Positions 27,240-35,886 of a stretch of 64,000 nt of DNA are shown here, piece after piece. The DNA is taken from NCBI GenBank assembly GCA_035556735.1, contig DATMFF010000002.1:562682-626681 (forward strand), given 5' to 3'. The notes under the pieces are model-generated. The model made no database searches, was not told where the DNA came from, and worked only from the letters and a program-made list of their open reading frames with translations. Both the position numbers and the translations under genes were made by a program. The stretch's first letter is position 1. Each line of letters opens with the position of its first letter. The DNA is from CANJBX01 sp035556735 (GTDB lineage Bacteria; Pseudomonadota; Alphaproteobacteria; Rhizobiales; Xanthobacteraceae).

Positions 27240-28157
27240 CTACGCCTGCGCCGCCGCGGGTTGCGGCTTGAACACCGCCTGCTGCTCGCGCACGAACGCC
27301 TCGAAGCTCTTGGGCTTGCCGCCGCCCAGCGTCTCGATCGTGTCGGTAACGTCGAACTGCCGCGGCTGGCTGCGGATCGACTGCCACAGCCGGGACAGAT
27401 GCTCGACCGCATGCTCGTTGTAGCCGCGTGCGAGCGCGCCGTCGCGCCAGGCATCGTCGGGAATCTCCCTGTAGCGCACCTGCCGGCCAAGGACGCGCTC
27501 GAACGTGGCGACGATGTCGCGCAACGCGAGCACGCTGCCGATCACCGGATAGGCGCTGCCCGGCGTCACCGACGGGCTTGTCAACGCGCATGCCACGACC
27601 CGCGCGACGTCCTCGCCCGCAACCAGCGGAACGAGCGTGCTCTCGCTTCCCCACGGCAGCAGAATGGCTCCGTCCCTTGCGATCGTTGCGGCGGTCAGCG
27701 TGCGCACGTTCTCGTAGAAGACCGTCGCCCGCACGTGCGCGGCGCCGATCCCGGCCCATTCGAAGATCTGCTCCGACAGGTAGTTCTCGCGCATGCGCGG
27801 CGTCGGCGCATCGGGAGAGGAGATCAGCATCACCATGTCGATGAGGCGGGTGACGCCGGCCTTGCGCGCGGCGTCGGCCATGATCGCGGTCGCGGTCAGC
27901 AGCCCCGCCTGGACGGGATAGGCGAAGTAGACGGTCGAGACGCCGCGCAGGGCCCGCTCGACCGACTGGTAGTCGAGAAAGTCGCCTTCGACCACCTCGG
28001 CGCCGAGCGCACGCAACTGCTCCGCGCGCTCGTCGATCCGGCGCACGAAGGCGCGCACCGCAACCCCGCGCGCCAGCAGCATCTCCGATACGCGCCGGCC
28101 GGTCCCGCCCTGCTGGCCGCCCGCCGCTCCGGTGACAAGAACCAATGGCTTCGTCAT
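27240..28157 (-). CDS. NmrA-like NAD(P)-binding protein
   Basis: 305 residues from ATG 28157. It is an atypical short-chain dehydrogenase with an N-terminal dinucleotide site LVTGAAGGQQGGTGRRV, then VRRIDERAEQLRALGAEVVEGDF and a modified active-site region. NmrA/QOR2-type proteins sense or use NADP(H), often with quinones. It is divergent from a TetR regulator, and the 98-base gap carries two operators, so it is the probable regulated target. Confidence 0.9.
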   Translation of the reverse strand: MTKPLVLVTGAAGGQQGGTGRRVSEMLLARGVAVRAFVRRIDERAEQLRALGAEVVEGDFLDYQSVERALRGVSTVYFAYPVQAGLLTATAIMADAARKAGVTRLIDMVMLISSPDAPTPRMRENYLSEQIFEWAGIGAAHVRATVFYENVRTLTAATIARDGAILLPWGSESTLVPLVAGEDVARVVACALTSPSVTPGSAYPVIGSVLALRDIVATFERVLGRQVRYREIPDDAWRDGALARGYNEHAVEHLSRLWQSIRSQPRQFDVTDTIETLGGGKPKSFEAFVREQQAVFKPQPAAAQA

Positions 28158-28188
28158 GGCTCGCCTTCCTTTACATCCCGTGTCGCTC

Positions 28189-28240
28189 TTGGTACTTATC
28201 GGTACCAATACGGCGAACATATGGTACCGGTCGGTACCAA
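28189..28240. promoter_or_regulatory. Two tandem TetR operators
   Basis: TTGGTAC-N6-GTACCAA (28189-28208) and TGGTAC-N6-GTACCA (28222-28239) have the same arms and the same 6-base spacer. Their centres are 32 bp apart, about three helical turns. They lie between the divergent NmrA-like and TetR genes. The pattern is seen directly; assignment to this TetR is inferred. Confidence 0.8.
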
Positions 28241-28255
28241 GTCAAGGGACGCATC

Positions 28256-28915
28256 ATGGTGGCGGCATCGGCAGCGAAACGGCGGGGAGAAGCCACCGAC
28301 GAGAACCCGGTTCGCGAGCGCATCCTGGCCGCCGCCTTCAAGGCCTTCACGGAGAACGGCTACGCCGGGACCAGCACGCTGGAGATCGCGACGCGCGCGC
28401 GTGTGTCGAAGCGCGAGCTCTACAGCCTCGTAGGCAACAAGCAGGAAATGCTCGCCGCCTGCATCGGCGCCCGCGCCAGGAGGCTGCAGATGCCGCCCGG
28501 CCTTCCCGAGCCGCACGACCGCGAGACGCTGTCGCACGCACTGGAGGCGTTCGGGACCCGGCTCCTGCGCGAGGTCAGCGACCCCACCGTCATCGCCGTG
28601 TTCCGGCTCGCCATTGCCGAGGCCGTGCGCGCGCCCGAGGTCGCGCGCATCCTCGATGCCGTCGGCGGCGAGACCAGCCGCGGCGCGCTCAGGGACATCA
28701 TGGCGCGCGCGATCGCGGCGGGGCTCGTCGACGGCCGCCCGGCCGAGATGGCCGAGCGCTTCTCCGGCCTGCTCTGGGGCAACCTGATGATCGGCCTGCT
28801 GCTTCGCATCGCCGATCGGCCGAGCCCCGCCGCGCTCGCGCAGCGCGCGCGCGACGCCGCCGCGCTCTTCCTGCGCCTCCATCCGCAGCCGCAGAAGGAA
28901 GCGCCGCAGGCGTAA
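28256..28915 (+). CDS. TetR/AcrR family transcriptional regulator
   Basis: 219 residues from ATG 28256 (AAGGGA upstream). The HTH domain (about 20-67) reads VRERILAAAFKAFTENGYAGTSTLEIATRARVSKRELYSLVGNKQEML. The C-terminal ligand domain is not specific to a known ligand. An open extension to 28145 would overlap the operators and is unlikely. It probably represses itself and the NmrA-like gene through the GGTAC dyads. Confidence 0.9.
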   Translation: MVAASAAKRRGEATDENPVRERILAAAFKAFTENGYAGTSTLEIATRARVSKRELYSLVGNKQEMLAACIGARARRLQMPPGLPEPHDRETLSHALEAFGTRLLREVSDPTVIAVFRLAIAEAVRAPEVARILDAVGGETSRGALRDIMARAIAAGLVDGRPAEMAERFSGLLWGNLMIGLLLRIADRPSPAALAQRARDAAALFLRLHPQPQKEAPQA

Positions 28916-29063
28916 TCGGCAGTTGCGGTCGTTCGGCGCGCGCGGCGGATCGCTCCCGTGGCGCGTCACGGCGGCGCGCGCCTTGCGGCGCAATGCCCCT
29001 TGCGTGGCGCGCGGGCTTGGCCGATGTTCCCCGCCGCTGCTGCCGTGCACGAGGCTTGTTGAA

Positions 29064-30188
29064 ATGGGTGTCACGTTCGCGCCTTGGACCGATCCCGGCG
29101 CAAAGCCGATGGTCCGGTTCGAGGCGGTGAGCAAGCGTTTTGCCGAAACCGTGGCGCTCGACCGGCTCACGCTCGACATCTACGAGCGCGAATTCTTCGC
29201 GCTGCTCGGGCCCTCCGGCAGCGGCAAGACGACGCTTCTGCGCATGCTCGCGGGCTTCGAGCAGCCCGACGAGGGCCGCGTCCTGCTCGACGGCGTCGAC
29301 ATCGCGCGCGTGCCGCCCTATGCGCGGCCGGTCAACATGATGTTCCAGAGCTACGCGCTGTTCCCGCACCTGAGCGTCGCGGGCAACATCGGCTTCGGCC
29401 TGCGCCAGGAAGGCCTGCCGCGGCAGGAGATCCGCCGGCGTGTGGAGGAGCTGCTCGCGATGGTCAAGCTGGAGGGCCTGGGCAATCGCCGTCCGCACCA
29501 GCTCTCCGGGGGCCAGCGCCAGCGCGTGGCGCTCGCGCGTTCGCTCGCCAAGCGCCCGAAGGTGCTGCTGCTCGACGAGCCGCTCGCCGCGCTCGACAAG
29601 AAGCTGCGCGCGGAGACGCAGTTCGAACTGGCCAAGCTGCAGGAAGAGCTCGGCACCACCTTCATCATCGTCACGCACGACCAGGAGGAGGCGATGACCA
29701 TGGCGCATCGCATGGCCGTGATGGACCGCGGCCGCATCGTGCAGGTGGCGACGCCGTCCGAGGTCTACGAGCAGCCGGCCTCGCGATGGGTCGCCGACTT
29801 CATCGGCGACGTCAATCTGCTCGAAGGTGTGGTCGGAGAGGTCGCGGCCGGCGGCGCCGTCGTCGTCGGTCCCAAGGGCGACCGCGTGCGAACGGCGCCC
29901 GGGCCCGACGTGCAGCCCGGCCAGCGCGTCTGGATCGCGCTGCGCCCCGAGAAGATCCGCATTGGCACCGAACAGCCGGCGAATGCGGGCGAGAACTGCC
30001 TGCGCGGCGTCGTCAAGGACATCGCCTATCGCGGCAACGTCATCCTCTACAAGGTGCGCCTGCCGTCCGGCACCGAGGTGAGGGCCTCGGTCGCCAACCA
30101 GACCCGCCTCATCGAGCTGCCGATCGGGTGGGACGAGGACGTGTGGCTCACCTGGGCGCCGGCCGCGGGCGTCCTGCTCACCCACTGA
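29064..30188 (+). CDS. potA: Spermidine/putrescine-type ABC transporter ATP-binding protein
   Basis: 374 residues from ATG 29064. Walker A is GPSGSGKT (49-56), the signature is LSGGQRQR (147-154), Walker B is VLLLDEP (167-173), and H205 is the switch His. A C-terminal TOBE domain (about 290-370) is the regulatory region of the PotA/MalK class. It heads a three-gene operon with two permeases. The solute could be a polyamine or another compound, as no binding protein accompanies it. Confidence 0.9.
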   Translation: MGVTFAPWTDPGAKPMVRFEAVSKRFAETVALDRLTLDIYEREFFALLGPSGSGKTTLLRMLAGFEQPDEGRVLLDGVDIARVPPYARPVNMMFQSYALFPHLSVAGNIGFGLRQEGLPRQEIRRRVEELLAMVKLEGLGNRRPHQLSGGQRQRVALARSLAKRPKVLLLDEPLAALDKKLRAETQFELAKLQEELGTTFIIVTHDQEEAMTMAHRMAVMDRGRIVQVATPSEVYEQPASRWVADFIGDVNLLEGVVGEVAAGGAVVVGPKGDRVRTAPGPDVQPGQRVWIALRPEKIRIGTEQPANAGENCLRGVVKDIAYRGNVILYKVRLPSGTEVRASVANQTRLIELPIGWDEDVWLTWAPAAGVLLTH

Positions 30189-30193
30189 TCGCC

Positions 30194-31111
30194 ATGGCCG
30201 CAAGCCCACCGCCCCAGCGCGCGCGCAGCACCCGTCTCGTGGTGCTGCTGCCTTACGTCTGGCTCACCGCCTTCTTCCTCGTGCCCTGCCTGATCATCCT
30301 CAAGATCAGCCTGTCGCAGACCGCGATCGCGCAGCCGCCCTACACGCCGGTGCTCGATCTTGCCGCCGGCTGGGCCGGCGTGAGGGATTTCCTCACCGGG
30401 CTCTCGTTCGACAACTACGCCGCGCTCGCGGCGGACTGGCTCTACCTGTCGTCCTATCTCAAGAGCGTCGAGGTGGCGGCGGTCTCCACCGCGATCCTGC
30501 TCGTGCTCGGCTATCCGCTGGCCTATGCGATCTCGCGCGCGCAAGGCCGCATGCAGGCGCTGCTGGTGCTGGCGATCATCCTGCCGTTCTGGACGTCGTT
30601 CCTCATCCGCGTCTACGCCTGGATCACCATCCTGCAGCAGGACGGCCTCTTCAACACGGCGCTGCAGGTGCTCGGGATCATCGACGCGCCGGTGGCGTGG
30701 CTCGCCAGCGACACCGCGGTCTATATCGGCCTCGTCTATTCCTATCTGCCGTTCATGGTGCTGCCGCTCTACGCCAGCCTGCAGCAGCAGGACGACACCC
30801 TGCTCGAGGCGGCGGCCGATCTCGGCTGCCGGCGCTGGCAGGCGTTCTGGAAGATCACCGTTCCTCTCTCGGCGCGCGGCGCGCTCGCGGGCGCGCTGCT
30901 GTGCTTCATCCCGATCGTCGGCGAGTTCGTCGTTCCCGACCTGCTCGGCAGCTCGCGCACCATGATGATCGGCCAGACGCTGTGGACCGAGTTCTTCTCC
31001 AACAAGGACTGGCCGATCGCGGGCGCCATCGCCATGGTGCTGCTGTTCGTGCTCGTCGGTCCCATCGCCGCGTTCGAGCACATGCGCGCGCGCGAGCTGG
31101 AGACCCGCTGA
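30194..31111 (+). CDS. potB: Spermidine/putrescine-type ABC permease (PotB-like)
   Basis: 305 residues from ATG 30194, five bases after the ATPase stop. It has six membrane segments. The binding-protein-dependent transport motif with the EAA loop is EAAADLGCRRWQAFWKITVPL (about 200-220), which contacts the ATPase. The upstream open frame is a shadow of the potA gene. Confidence 0.9.
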   Translation: MAASPPPQRARSTRLVVLLPYVWLTAFFLVPCLIILKISLSQTAIAQPPYTPVLDLAAGWAGVRDFLTGLSFDNYAALAADWLYLSSYLKSVEVAAVSTAILLVLGYPLAYAISRAQGRMQALLVLAIILPFWTSFLIRVYAWITILQQDGLFNTALQVLGIIDAPVAWLASDTAVYIGLVYSYLPFMVLPLYASLQQQDDTLLEAAADLGCRRWQAFWKITVPLSARGALAGALLCFIPIVGEFVVPDLLGSSRTMMIGQTLWTEFFSNKDWPIAGAIAMVLLFVLVGPIAAFEHMRARELETR

Positions 31112-31113
31112 AG

Positions 31114-31923
31114 ATGCGACGCCTGTCCGCATTCAACCTCGTCTCGCTCGCGCTCGGGCTCGCCTTCCTCTACCTGCCGATCGCGATCCTCGTCGTCTAT
31201 TCGTTCAACGCCTCGCGCCTCGTGACCGTATGGGGCGGCTGGTCGACGCACTGGTACCAACAGCTTCTCGAGGACGAGGCGCTGCTCGAGGCCGCGCGCA
31301 CCTCGATCAGCATCGCCTTCGTGTCGGCCACGGCCGCGACCGTGCTCGGCACCTGCGCCGCGCTGGCGCTGGCGCGCATCGGGCGTTTCCGCGGGCGCAC
31401 GCTGTTCTCCGCGATGATCTATGCGCCGCTGGTGATGCCGGAAGTGATCACCGGCCTGTCGCTGCTGCTGCTGTTCGTCGCGATCAGCCTCGAGCGCGGG
31501 TTCTGGACGGTGACGGCGGCGCACACGACGCTGACCATGTGCTTCGTCACCGTCATCGTGCAGTCGCGGCTTTCGGCCATCGACCGCAGCCTGGAGGAAG
31601 CGGCCATGGATCTCGGCTGCCCGCCGCTGCGCACGTTCCTCACCGTGACCGTCCCGATCGCGGCGCCGGCGATCGTCGCCGGCTTCCTGCTCGCCTTCTC
31701 GCTCTCGCTCGACGACCTCGTGCTCGCCACCTTCACCACCGGGCCCGGCGCGACCACGCTGCCGATCCGCATCTATTCGGACGTGCGGCTGGGCGTGAAA
31801 CCGGAGATCAACGCGATCTGCACCTTGATGATCGCGGCGGTGGCGCTCGCGGTGATCGCGGCCTCGCTGGCCGCGCGCCTCACCGACACGCGCGCGGGCG
31901 CGAAGGCGGCGCTGGCGCCCTGA
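31114..31923 (+). CDS. potC: Spermidine/putrescine-type ABC permease (PotC-like)
   Basis: 269 residues from ATG 31114, two bases after the PotB-like stop. It has six membrane segments and the EAA loop EEAAMDLGCPPLRTFLTVTVPI. It completes the A-B-C set. No PotD-type binding protein gene follows; the next gene is on the opposite strand. Confidence 0.9.
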   Translation: MRRLSAFNLVSLALGLAFLYLPIAILVVYSFNASRLVTVWGGWSTHWYQQLLEDEALLEAARTSISIAFVSATAATVLGTCAALALARIGRFRGRTLFSAMIYAPLVMPEVITGLSLLLLFVAISLERGFWTVTAAHTTLTMCFVTVIVQSRLSAIDRSLEEAAMDLGCPPLRTFLTVTVPIAAPAIVAGFLLAFSLSLDDLVLATFTTGPGATTLPIRIYSDVRLGVKPEINAICTLMIAAVALAVIAASLAARLTDTRAGAKAALAP

Positions 31924-31947
31924 GCGACTGGCGCAGGACCGCGCGGG

Positions 31948-32202
31948 CTATTCGCTGCTGCGCCCGGGCGGCCGCAGGATGAAGGCGATGAACCACATCG
32001 GCACGATCACGAGCGCGCCGAGCAGCATGTTGGGCAGGGCCCAGGCCAGTCCGGCGCGCGCAAGCTCCTCGATCCGCGTGGCCGACAGGCCGGCGTCGTG
32101 CATCAGGACATCCACGGTGATGCCGAAATGCGCGAGGATCGCCCCCACGATCAGCGAGGCGACCGAGACTTTCACCATCGTGCGCAGCAGGCTTTCGACC
32201 AT
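31948..32202 (-). CDS. DUF6460-like small membrane protein
   Basis: 84 residues with two membrane segments (about 10-30 and 53-76) separated by a short charged stretch (GLSATRIEELARAG). The layout KVSVASLIVGAILAHFGI ... NMLLGALVIVPMWFIAFIL matches the DUF6460 type common in Bradyrhizobium-like genomes. Function unknown; inner membrane. An AT-rich stretch upstream (32221-32260) may hold its promoter. Confidence 0.75.
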   Translation of the reverse strand: MVESLLRTMVKVSVASLIVGAILAHFGITVDVLMHDAGLSATRIEELARAGLAWALPNMLLGALVIVPMWFIAFILRPPGRSSE

Positions 32203-32341
32203 TGCGGGCCCCGTCGTCCGGGGCGGAACTATAATTTACAGGAATTAAACAAAAGCTAGCGCCGCCGAAAACCCGCTCATGGACTTCGGAGACGCGGCCT
32301 CGCCGAGTCGGGGGTCCATTCGGCGGGCGCGATTTGCCCGC

Positions 32342-34252
32342 TCAAGGCTCTGTGGCGCTCGGTCGGGCGGGCTGGCCGCCGCCGGTCAGGCGCTCGATCG
32401 CCGATCGCACCGCGTCGCGCGCCTTGCGGTCCCGCACGGCGTCGAGCAGGGGAGCCGCCGCGCCGGAACGGCGGATCAGGGCCTGCGGGTCGGGCAGGAT
32501 CAGCGGTTCCTCCCACGGGCCCTGCACCACGAACGGCAGCTCGAACCCGCCGTCGCTGGCGGTGGCGATCAGCGCCGCCGTGCCGCGCAGGTCGAGGTCG
32601 CGGGCGGGGATGGAGAACGAGCCGCCCACGGCCAGCCGCACGGCCGTGCCGTCGAGCCGCGTGTCCTCGGCGACGGCGGTCCCGTCGGCGATCTTGAACG
32701 CCAGCTTGAACGTGCTGAAGGGCGTGCGGCCGGTGCGGAAATCGCCCGCGCCGGAGAGCGGCCGCCGCTCGAGCCGGCGCAGCAGCTGCTCGACGTTGAG
32801 GCCGGTGATCGCCCCGTCGGCGGCGGTGAGCGCAATCGTGCCGTCGAGCGAGCGCGTGAGCGCGTCGATGCTGTTGCCGCGCGCCTCGACGTCGAAGGCG
32901 ATGTTGCCCTTGCCTTCGAGGCGGCGCATTCCCAGCAGTTGGCCGAGGCAGGTCTCCAGGTTCACGTCGGAGAATTGCATCTGCGACTTCATCTCGGCGC
33001 CGTTGCCGGCCTTGGCGAGGGCGAACGAGCCCGTGACGATGCCGTCATAGGCCTGCGACTCGCCGACCGTGACGGCCAGCCGGCCGTTGTTGAGATTGAC
33101 GGCCACCGCGCTGCGCCCGAACTTGGCGCCTCCGACGTTCACGCGGGCCGCCGACATGCGCAGGTCGATGTCGAGCGAGGTGAGGCCGTCGAGCGCCATC
33201 GGCGTGCGGTTCCATTCGCGCGCATTGAGCGCGAGCAGGTGGAGAGCCGATCCGTAGGGCGTGAGGTCGAGCGATCCCGCAGCCAACGTGCCCTTGAGGC
33301 GCGGACGATCCGTGGAATAGCTGAGCACGCCCTCGGCGCTGTTGCCGTCGAGCTCGAGGTTCACTCCGGACAGGCCGAACGTGCCGTCCGAAGCGTTCAT
33401 CTGCGCCTTGAGCGAGAACCGGTTGAAGCCGCCGCCCGGCGGCGCGCTCGTGCCGATCCAGCGCAGGGTGTCGCGCAGCCGCGCCCCGTCGGCCGCGATG
33501 GTGCCGTCGACCTTCAATGTCGGCTTGTTGCTCATCGCCCCGTCGAAGGCGAGCTTGAGCGGCGCGCTCGAGACGCGGAACTTCAGGCCCGACTGCTCGC
33601 CCGTAAGCGCCGCATAGAAGTCGTGCACCGTCAGGCTCGCTTCCACGACCTCGTTGCGCCAGCCGAATTGCCCCGTTGCCGCGAAGCTGCGCGAGATCGC
33701 CGGCCAGGCCAGCGACATCTCGACGTGGTTCAGGGTCTCGCGGATGCCGCGCTCGGCGTCCTCCACCACGATCAGGCCGTCGTTGATGCGGATTTCCGAG
33801 AACGAGGGTGCGTTGCGGTCGGGGTTGGGCTTGAGCGCGCGCGAAAGCCCCGCGACGAGCGGCGACCAGTTGGAACGGCTCGATCCGCGCGCGACGTAGA
33901 CCGAGATGCGCGGGCGCACCAGCACCACGTCGGCGATCTCGATGCGGCCCATGATCAGCGGCAGCAGCCGCAGGCGCGCCGTGAGAACCTGCGCGGCAAG
34001 GGCAGGGCGGTTGCGGTCGTCGCCCAGCAGCACGTCGCTCAGCGTGACGGTGTCGGGCGGAAAGATCGACACGGCGACCGGGCCGCGCACGACGGGGTCG
34101 AGGCCCGTCGCGGCCTTGATCTGGGCCTGCACCGCCTCGCGCGCTGCGTCCGCCGAGACGAGATAGCTCGACAGCGCGATCGCGCCGAAGCCGAGCGCGA
34201 CGACGGCGCCGATCGCAAGTCCGAACCGCTTGAATCCGATCGTCTTTGACAA
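32342..34252 (-). CDS. AsmA family protein
   Basis: About 636 residues. There is no ATG near the N-terminus; TTG 34252 puts the membrane anchor (LAIGAVVALGFGAIALSSYLV) in the first 35 residues and is my preferred start, with low certainty. The AsmA domain follows (VRGPVAVSIFPPDTVTLSDVLLG), and the C-terminal repeat-like beta region includes SMDIDL-type stretches (TSLDIDLRMSAARVNVG) and GAITGLNVEQLLRRLERRPLSGAGDF. These proteins span the periplasm and affect outer-membrane assembly or lipid traffic. Confidence 0.85.
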   Translation of the reverse strand: MSKTIGFKRFGLAIGAVVALGFGAIALSSYLVSADAAREAVQAQIKAATGLDPVVRGPVAVSIFPPDTVTLSDVLLGDDRNRPALAAQVLTARLRLLPLIMGRIEIADVVLVRPRISVYVARGSSRSNWSPLVAGLSRALKPNPDRNAPSFSEIRINDGLIVVEDAERGIRETLNHVEMSLAWPAISRSFAATGQFGWRNEVVEASLTVHDFYAALTGEQSGLKFRVSSAPLKLAFDGAMSNKPTLKVDGTIAADGARLRDTLRWIGTSAPPGGGFNRFSLKAQMNASDGTFGLSGVNLELDGNSAEGVLSYSTDRPRLKGTLAAGSLDLTPYGSALHLLALNAREWNRTPMALDGLTSLDIDLRMSAARVNVGGAKFGRSAVAVNLNNGRLAVTVGESQAYDGIVTGSFALAKAGNGAEMKSQMQFSDVNLETCLGQLLGMRRLEGKGNIAFDVEARGNSIDALTRSLDGTIALTAADGAITGLNVEQLLRRLERRPLSGAGDFRTGRTPFSTFKLAFKIADGTAVAEDTRLDGTAVRLAVGGSFSIPARDLDLRGTAALIATASDGGFELPFVVQGPWEEPLILPDPQALIRRSGAAAPLLDAVRDRKARDAVRSAIERLTGGGQPARPSATEP

Positions 34253-34356
34253 GAGCCCAAGCCTGAAGGGTTTGGCGCCACCGGCCCCCCGTGGCGCGAC
34301 TATAGCCTGCGTCGGACGCCCGGAAAAAGACGCCGCGGCACCAATTCGCTTCGCGG

Positions 34357-35007
34357 TCAGTTCGGCTGAACTTGCACGCGGTAGCTTGCTTCGGTCTTGG
34401 CGCGGACTTCGTCGAGGCTCACGCCCGGCGCGAGCTCGACGAGGCTCATGCCTCCCCCGCCTTTCTTGTCGATGGCGAATACCGCCAGATCGGTGATCAC
34501 CATGTCGACCACCCCGGCCCCGGTCAGCGGCAAGGTGCACCGATGCAGCAGCTTCGGCTCATCCTTGGCGGTATGCTCCATAACGACCACGACTTTCTTC
34601 ACGCCGGCGACGAGATCCATGGCGCCGCCCATGCCCTTCACCATCTTGCCCGGAATCATCCAGTTGGCGAGGTCGCCGTTCTCGGCGACCTGCATGGCCC
34701 CCAGGATCGACAGGTCGATATGCCCGCCCCGGATCATTGCGAAGGAGTCGGCCGATGAGAAATAACTTGTTGTCGGCAATTCTGTGACCGTCTGCTTGCC
34801 GGCGTTGATGAGGTCGGCGTCCTCTTCGCCTTCGAGCGGGAAGGGGCCGGTGCCGAGCATGCCGTTCTCGCTCTGGAGCTGCACGCTCATGCCGGCGGGG
34901 ATGTAATTGGACACCAGCGTCGGGATGCCGATGCCGAGGTTGACGTAGAAGCCGTCGCTCAGCTCCTTGGCCGCGCGCGCGGCCATCTGGTCTCGGGTCC
35001 AGGCCAT
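34357..35007 (-). CDS. scoB: 3-oxoacid CoA-transferase subunit B
   Basis: 216 residues. The catalytic Glu is in SENGMLG (about residue 47). Other family motifs are YVNLGIGIPTLVSNYI and GGHIDLSILGAMQV. With subunit A it moves CoA from succinyl-CoA to acetoacetate or a related 3-oxoacid. Its start overlaps the stop of subunit A (ATGA), so the two are translationally coupled. Confidence 0.94.
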   Translation of the reverse strand: MAWTRDQMAARAAKELSDGFYVNLGIGIPTLVSNYIPAGMSVQLQSENGMLGTGPFPLEGEEDADLINAGKQTVTELPTTSYFSSADSFAMIRGGHIDLSILGAMQVAENGDLANWMIPGKMVKGMGGAMDLVAGVKKVVVVMEHTAKDEPKLLHRCTLPLTGAGVVDMVITDLAVFAIDKKGGGGMSLVELAPGVSLDEVRAKTEASYRVQVQPN

Positions 35008-35744
35008 CACACTTCCTCCCCAGTGCCGGCCGGCGTCGCCGGATCGGTGCGTTTGCGCACGGTGCGCTGCTCGATGTGCTTGACCGCGTTCGGCACGTGC
35101 ACGATGCGCTGGACGTAGACGCCGGGGGTGATGATGTGGTCGGGATCGATCTGGCCCGGCTCCACAAGCTGCTCGACCTCGGCCACGGTGATCTTTCCCG
35201 CGGTCGCCATCATCGGATTGAAGTTGCGCGCCGTCTTCCGGTAGACGAGGTTGCCTTCGGTGTCGCCTTTCCAGGCGTGCACGATGGCGAGGTCGGCCAC
35301 GAGGCCGCGTTCCATCACGTAGCGTTCGCCGTCGAACTCGCGCTCTTCCTTGCCCTTGGCGATCTCGGTGCCCGCGCCGGTCTTGGTGAAGAACGCGGGA
35401 ATGCCGGCGCCGCCGGCGCGGATGCGCTCGGCCAGCGTGCCCTGCGGATTGAATTCGATCTCGAGCTCGCCGGCGAGGTACTGCTGGGCGAACATCTTGT
35501 TCTCGCCCACGTAGGACGAGATCATCTTTTTGATCTGCCGCGTCTCGAGCAAAAGGCCGAGGCCGACGCCGTCGATCCCGGCGTTGTTCGAGACGACCGT
35601 GAGGTTCTTCACGCCGGATTCGCGGATCGCATGGATCAGCGTCTCGGGAATGCCGCAGAGCCCGAACCCGCCGGCCATGATGGTCATGCCATCCTTGAGA
35701 ACGCCGGCCAGCACCGCCCGCGCGTCGGAATAGACCTTCTTCAT
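35007..35744 (-). CDS. scoA: 3-oxoacid CoA-transferase subunit A
   Basis: 245 residues from ATG 35744. CoA-binding features include MAGGFGLCGIPETLI near residues 23-37, VSNNAGIDGVGLGLLL and FFTKTGAGT. It is the first gene of the A-B pair. In phasin-bearing bacteria this enzyme typically serves ketone-body or polyhydroxybutyrate turnover. Confidence 0.94.
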   Translation of the reverse strand: MKKVYSDARAVLAGVLKDGMTIMAGGFGLCGIPETLIHAIRESGVKNLTVVSNNAGIDGVGLGLLLETRQIKKMISSYVGENKMFAQQYLAGELEIEFNPQGTLAERIRAGGAGIPAFFTKTGAGTEIAKGKEEREFDGERYVMERGLVADLAIVHAWKGDTEGNLVYRKTARNFNPMMATAGKITVAEVEQLVEPGQIDPDHIITPGVYVQRIVHVPNAVKHIEQRTVRKRTDPATPAGTGEEV

Positions 35745-35886
35745 GCAACCCACCCCTGTCGCACCAGCCGCAGCCCGGCTCCCATGTTCTGTACCTGAGC
35801 CTTCGAAGGGGGATCAAGGGACCCCGCCGCCATCTTATCGGGTTTCCCGCCGTGCGGACGCGCCGCCGTGAGGCGAAGGCGCGAGC

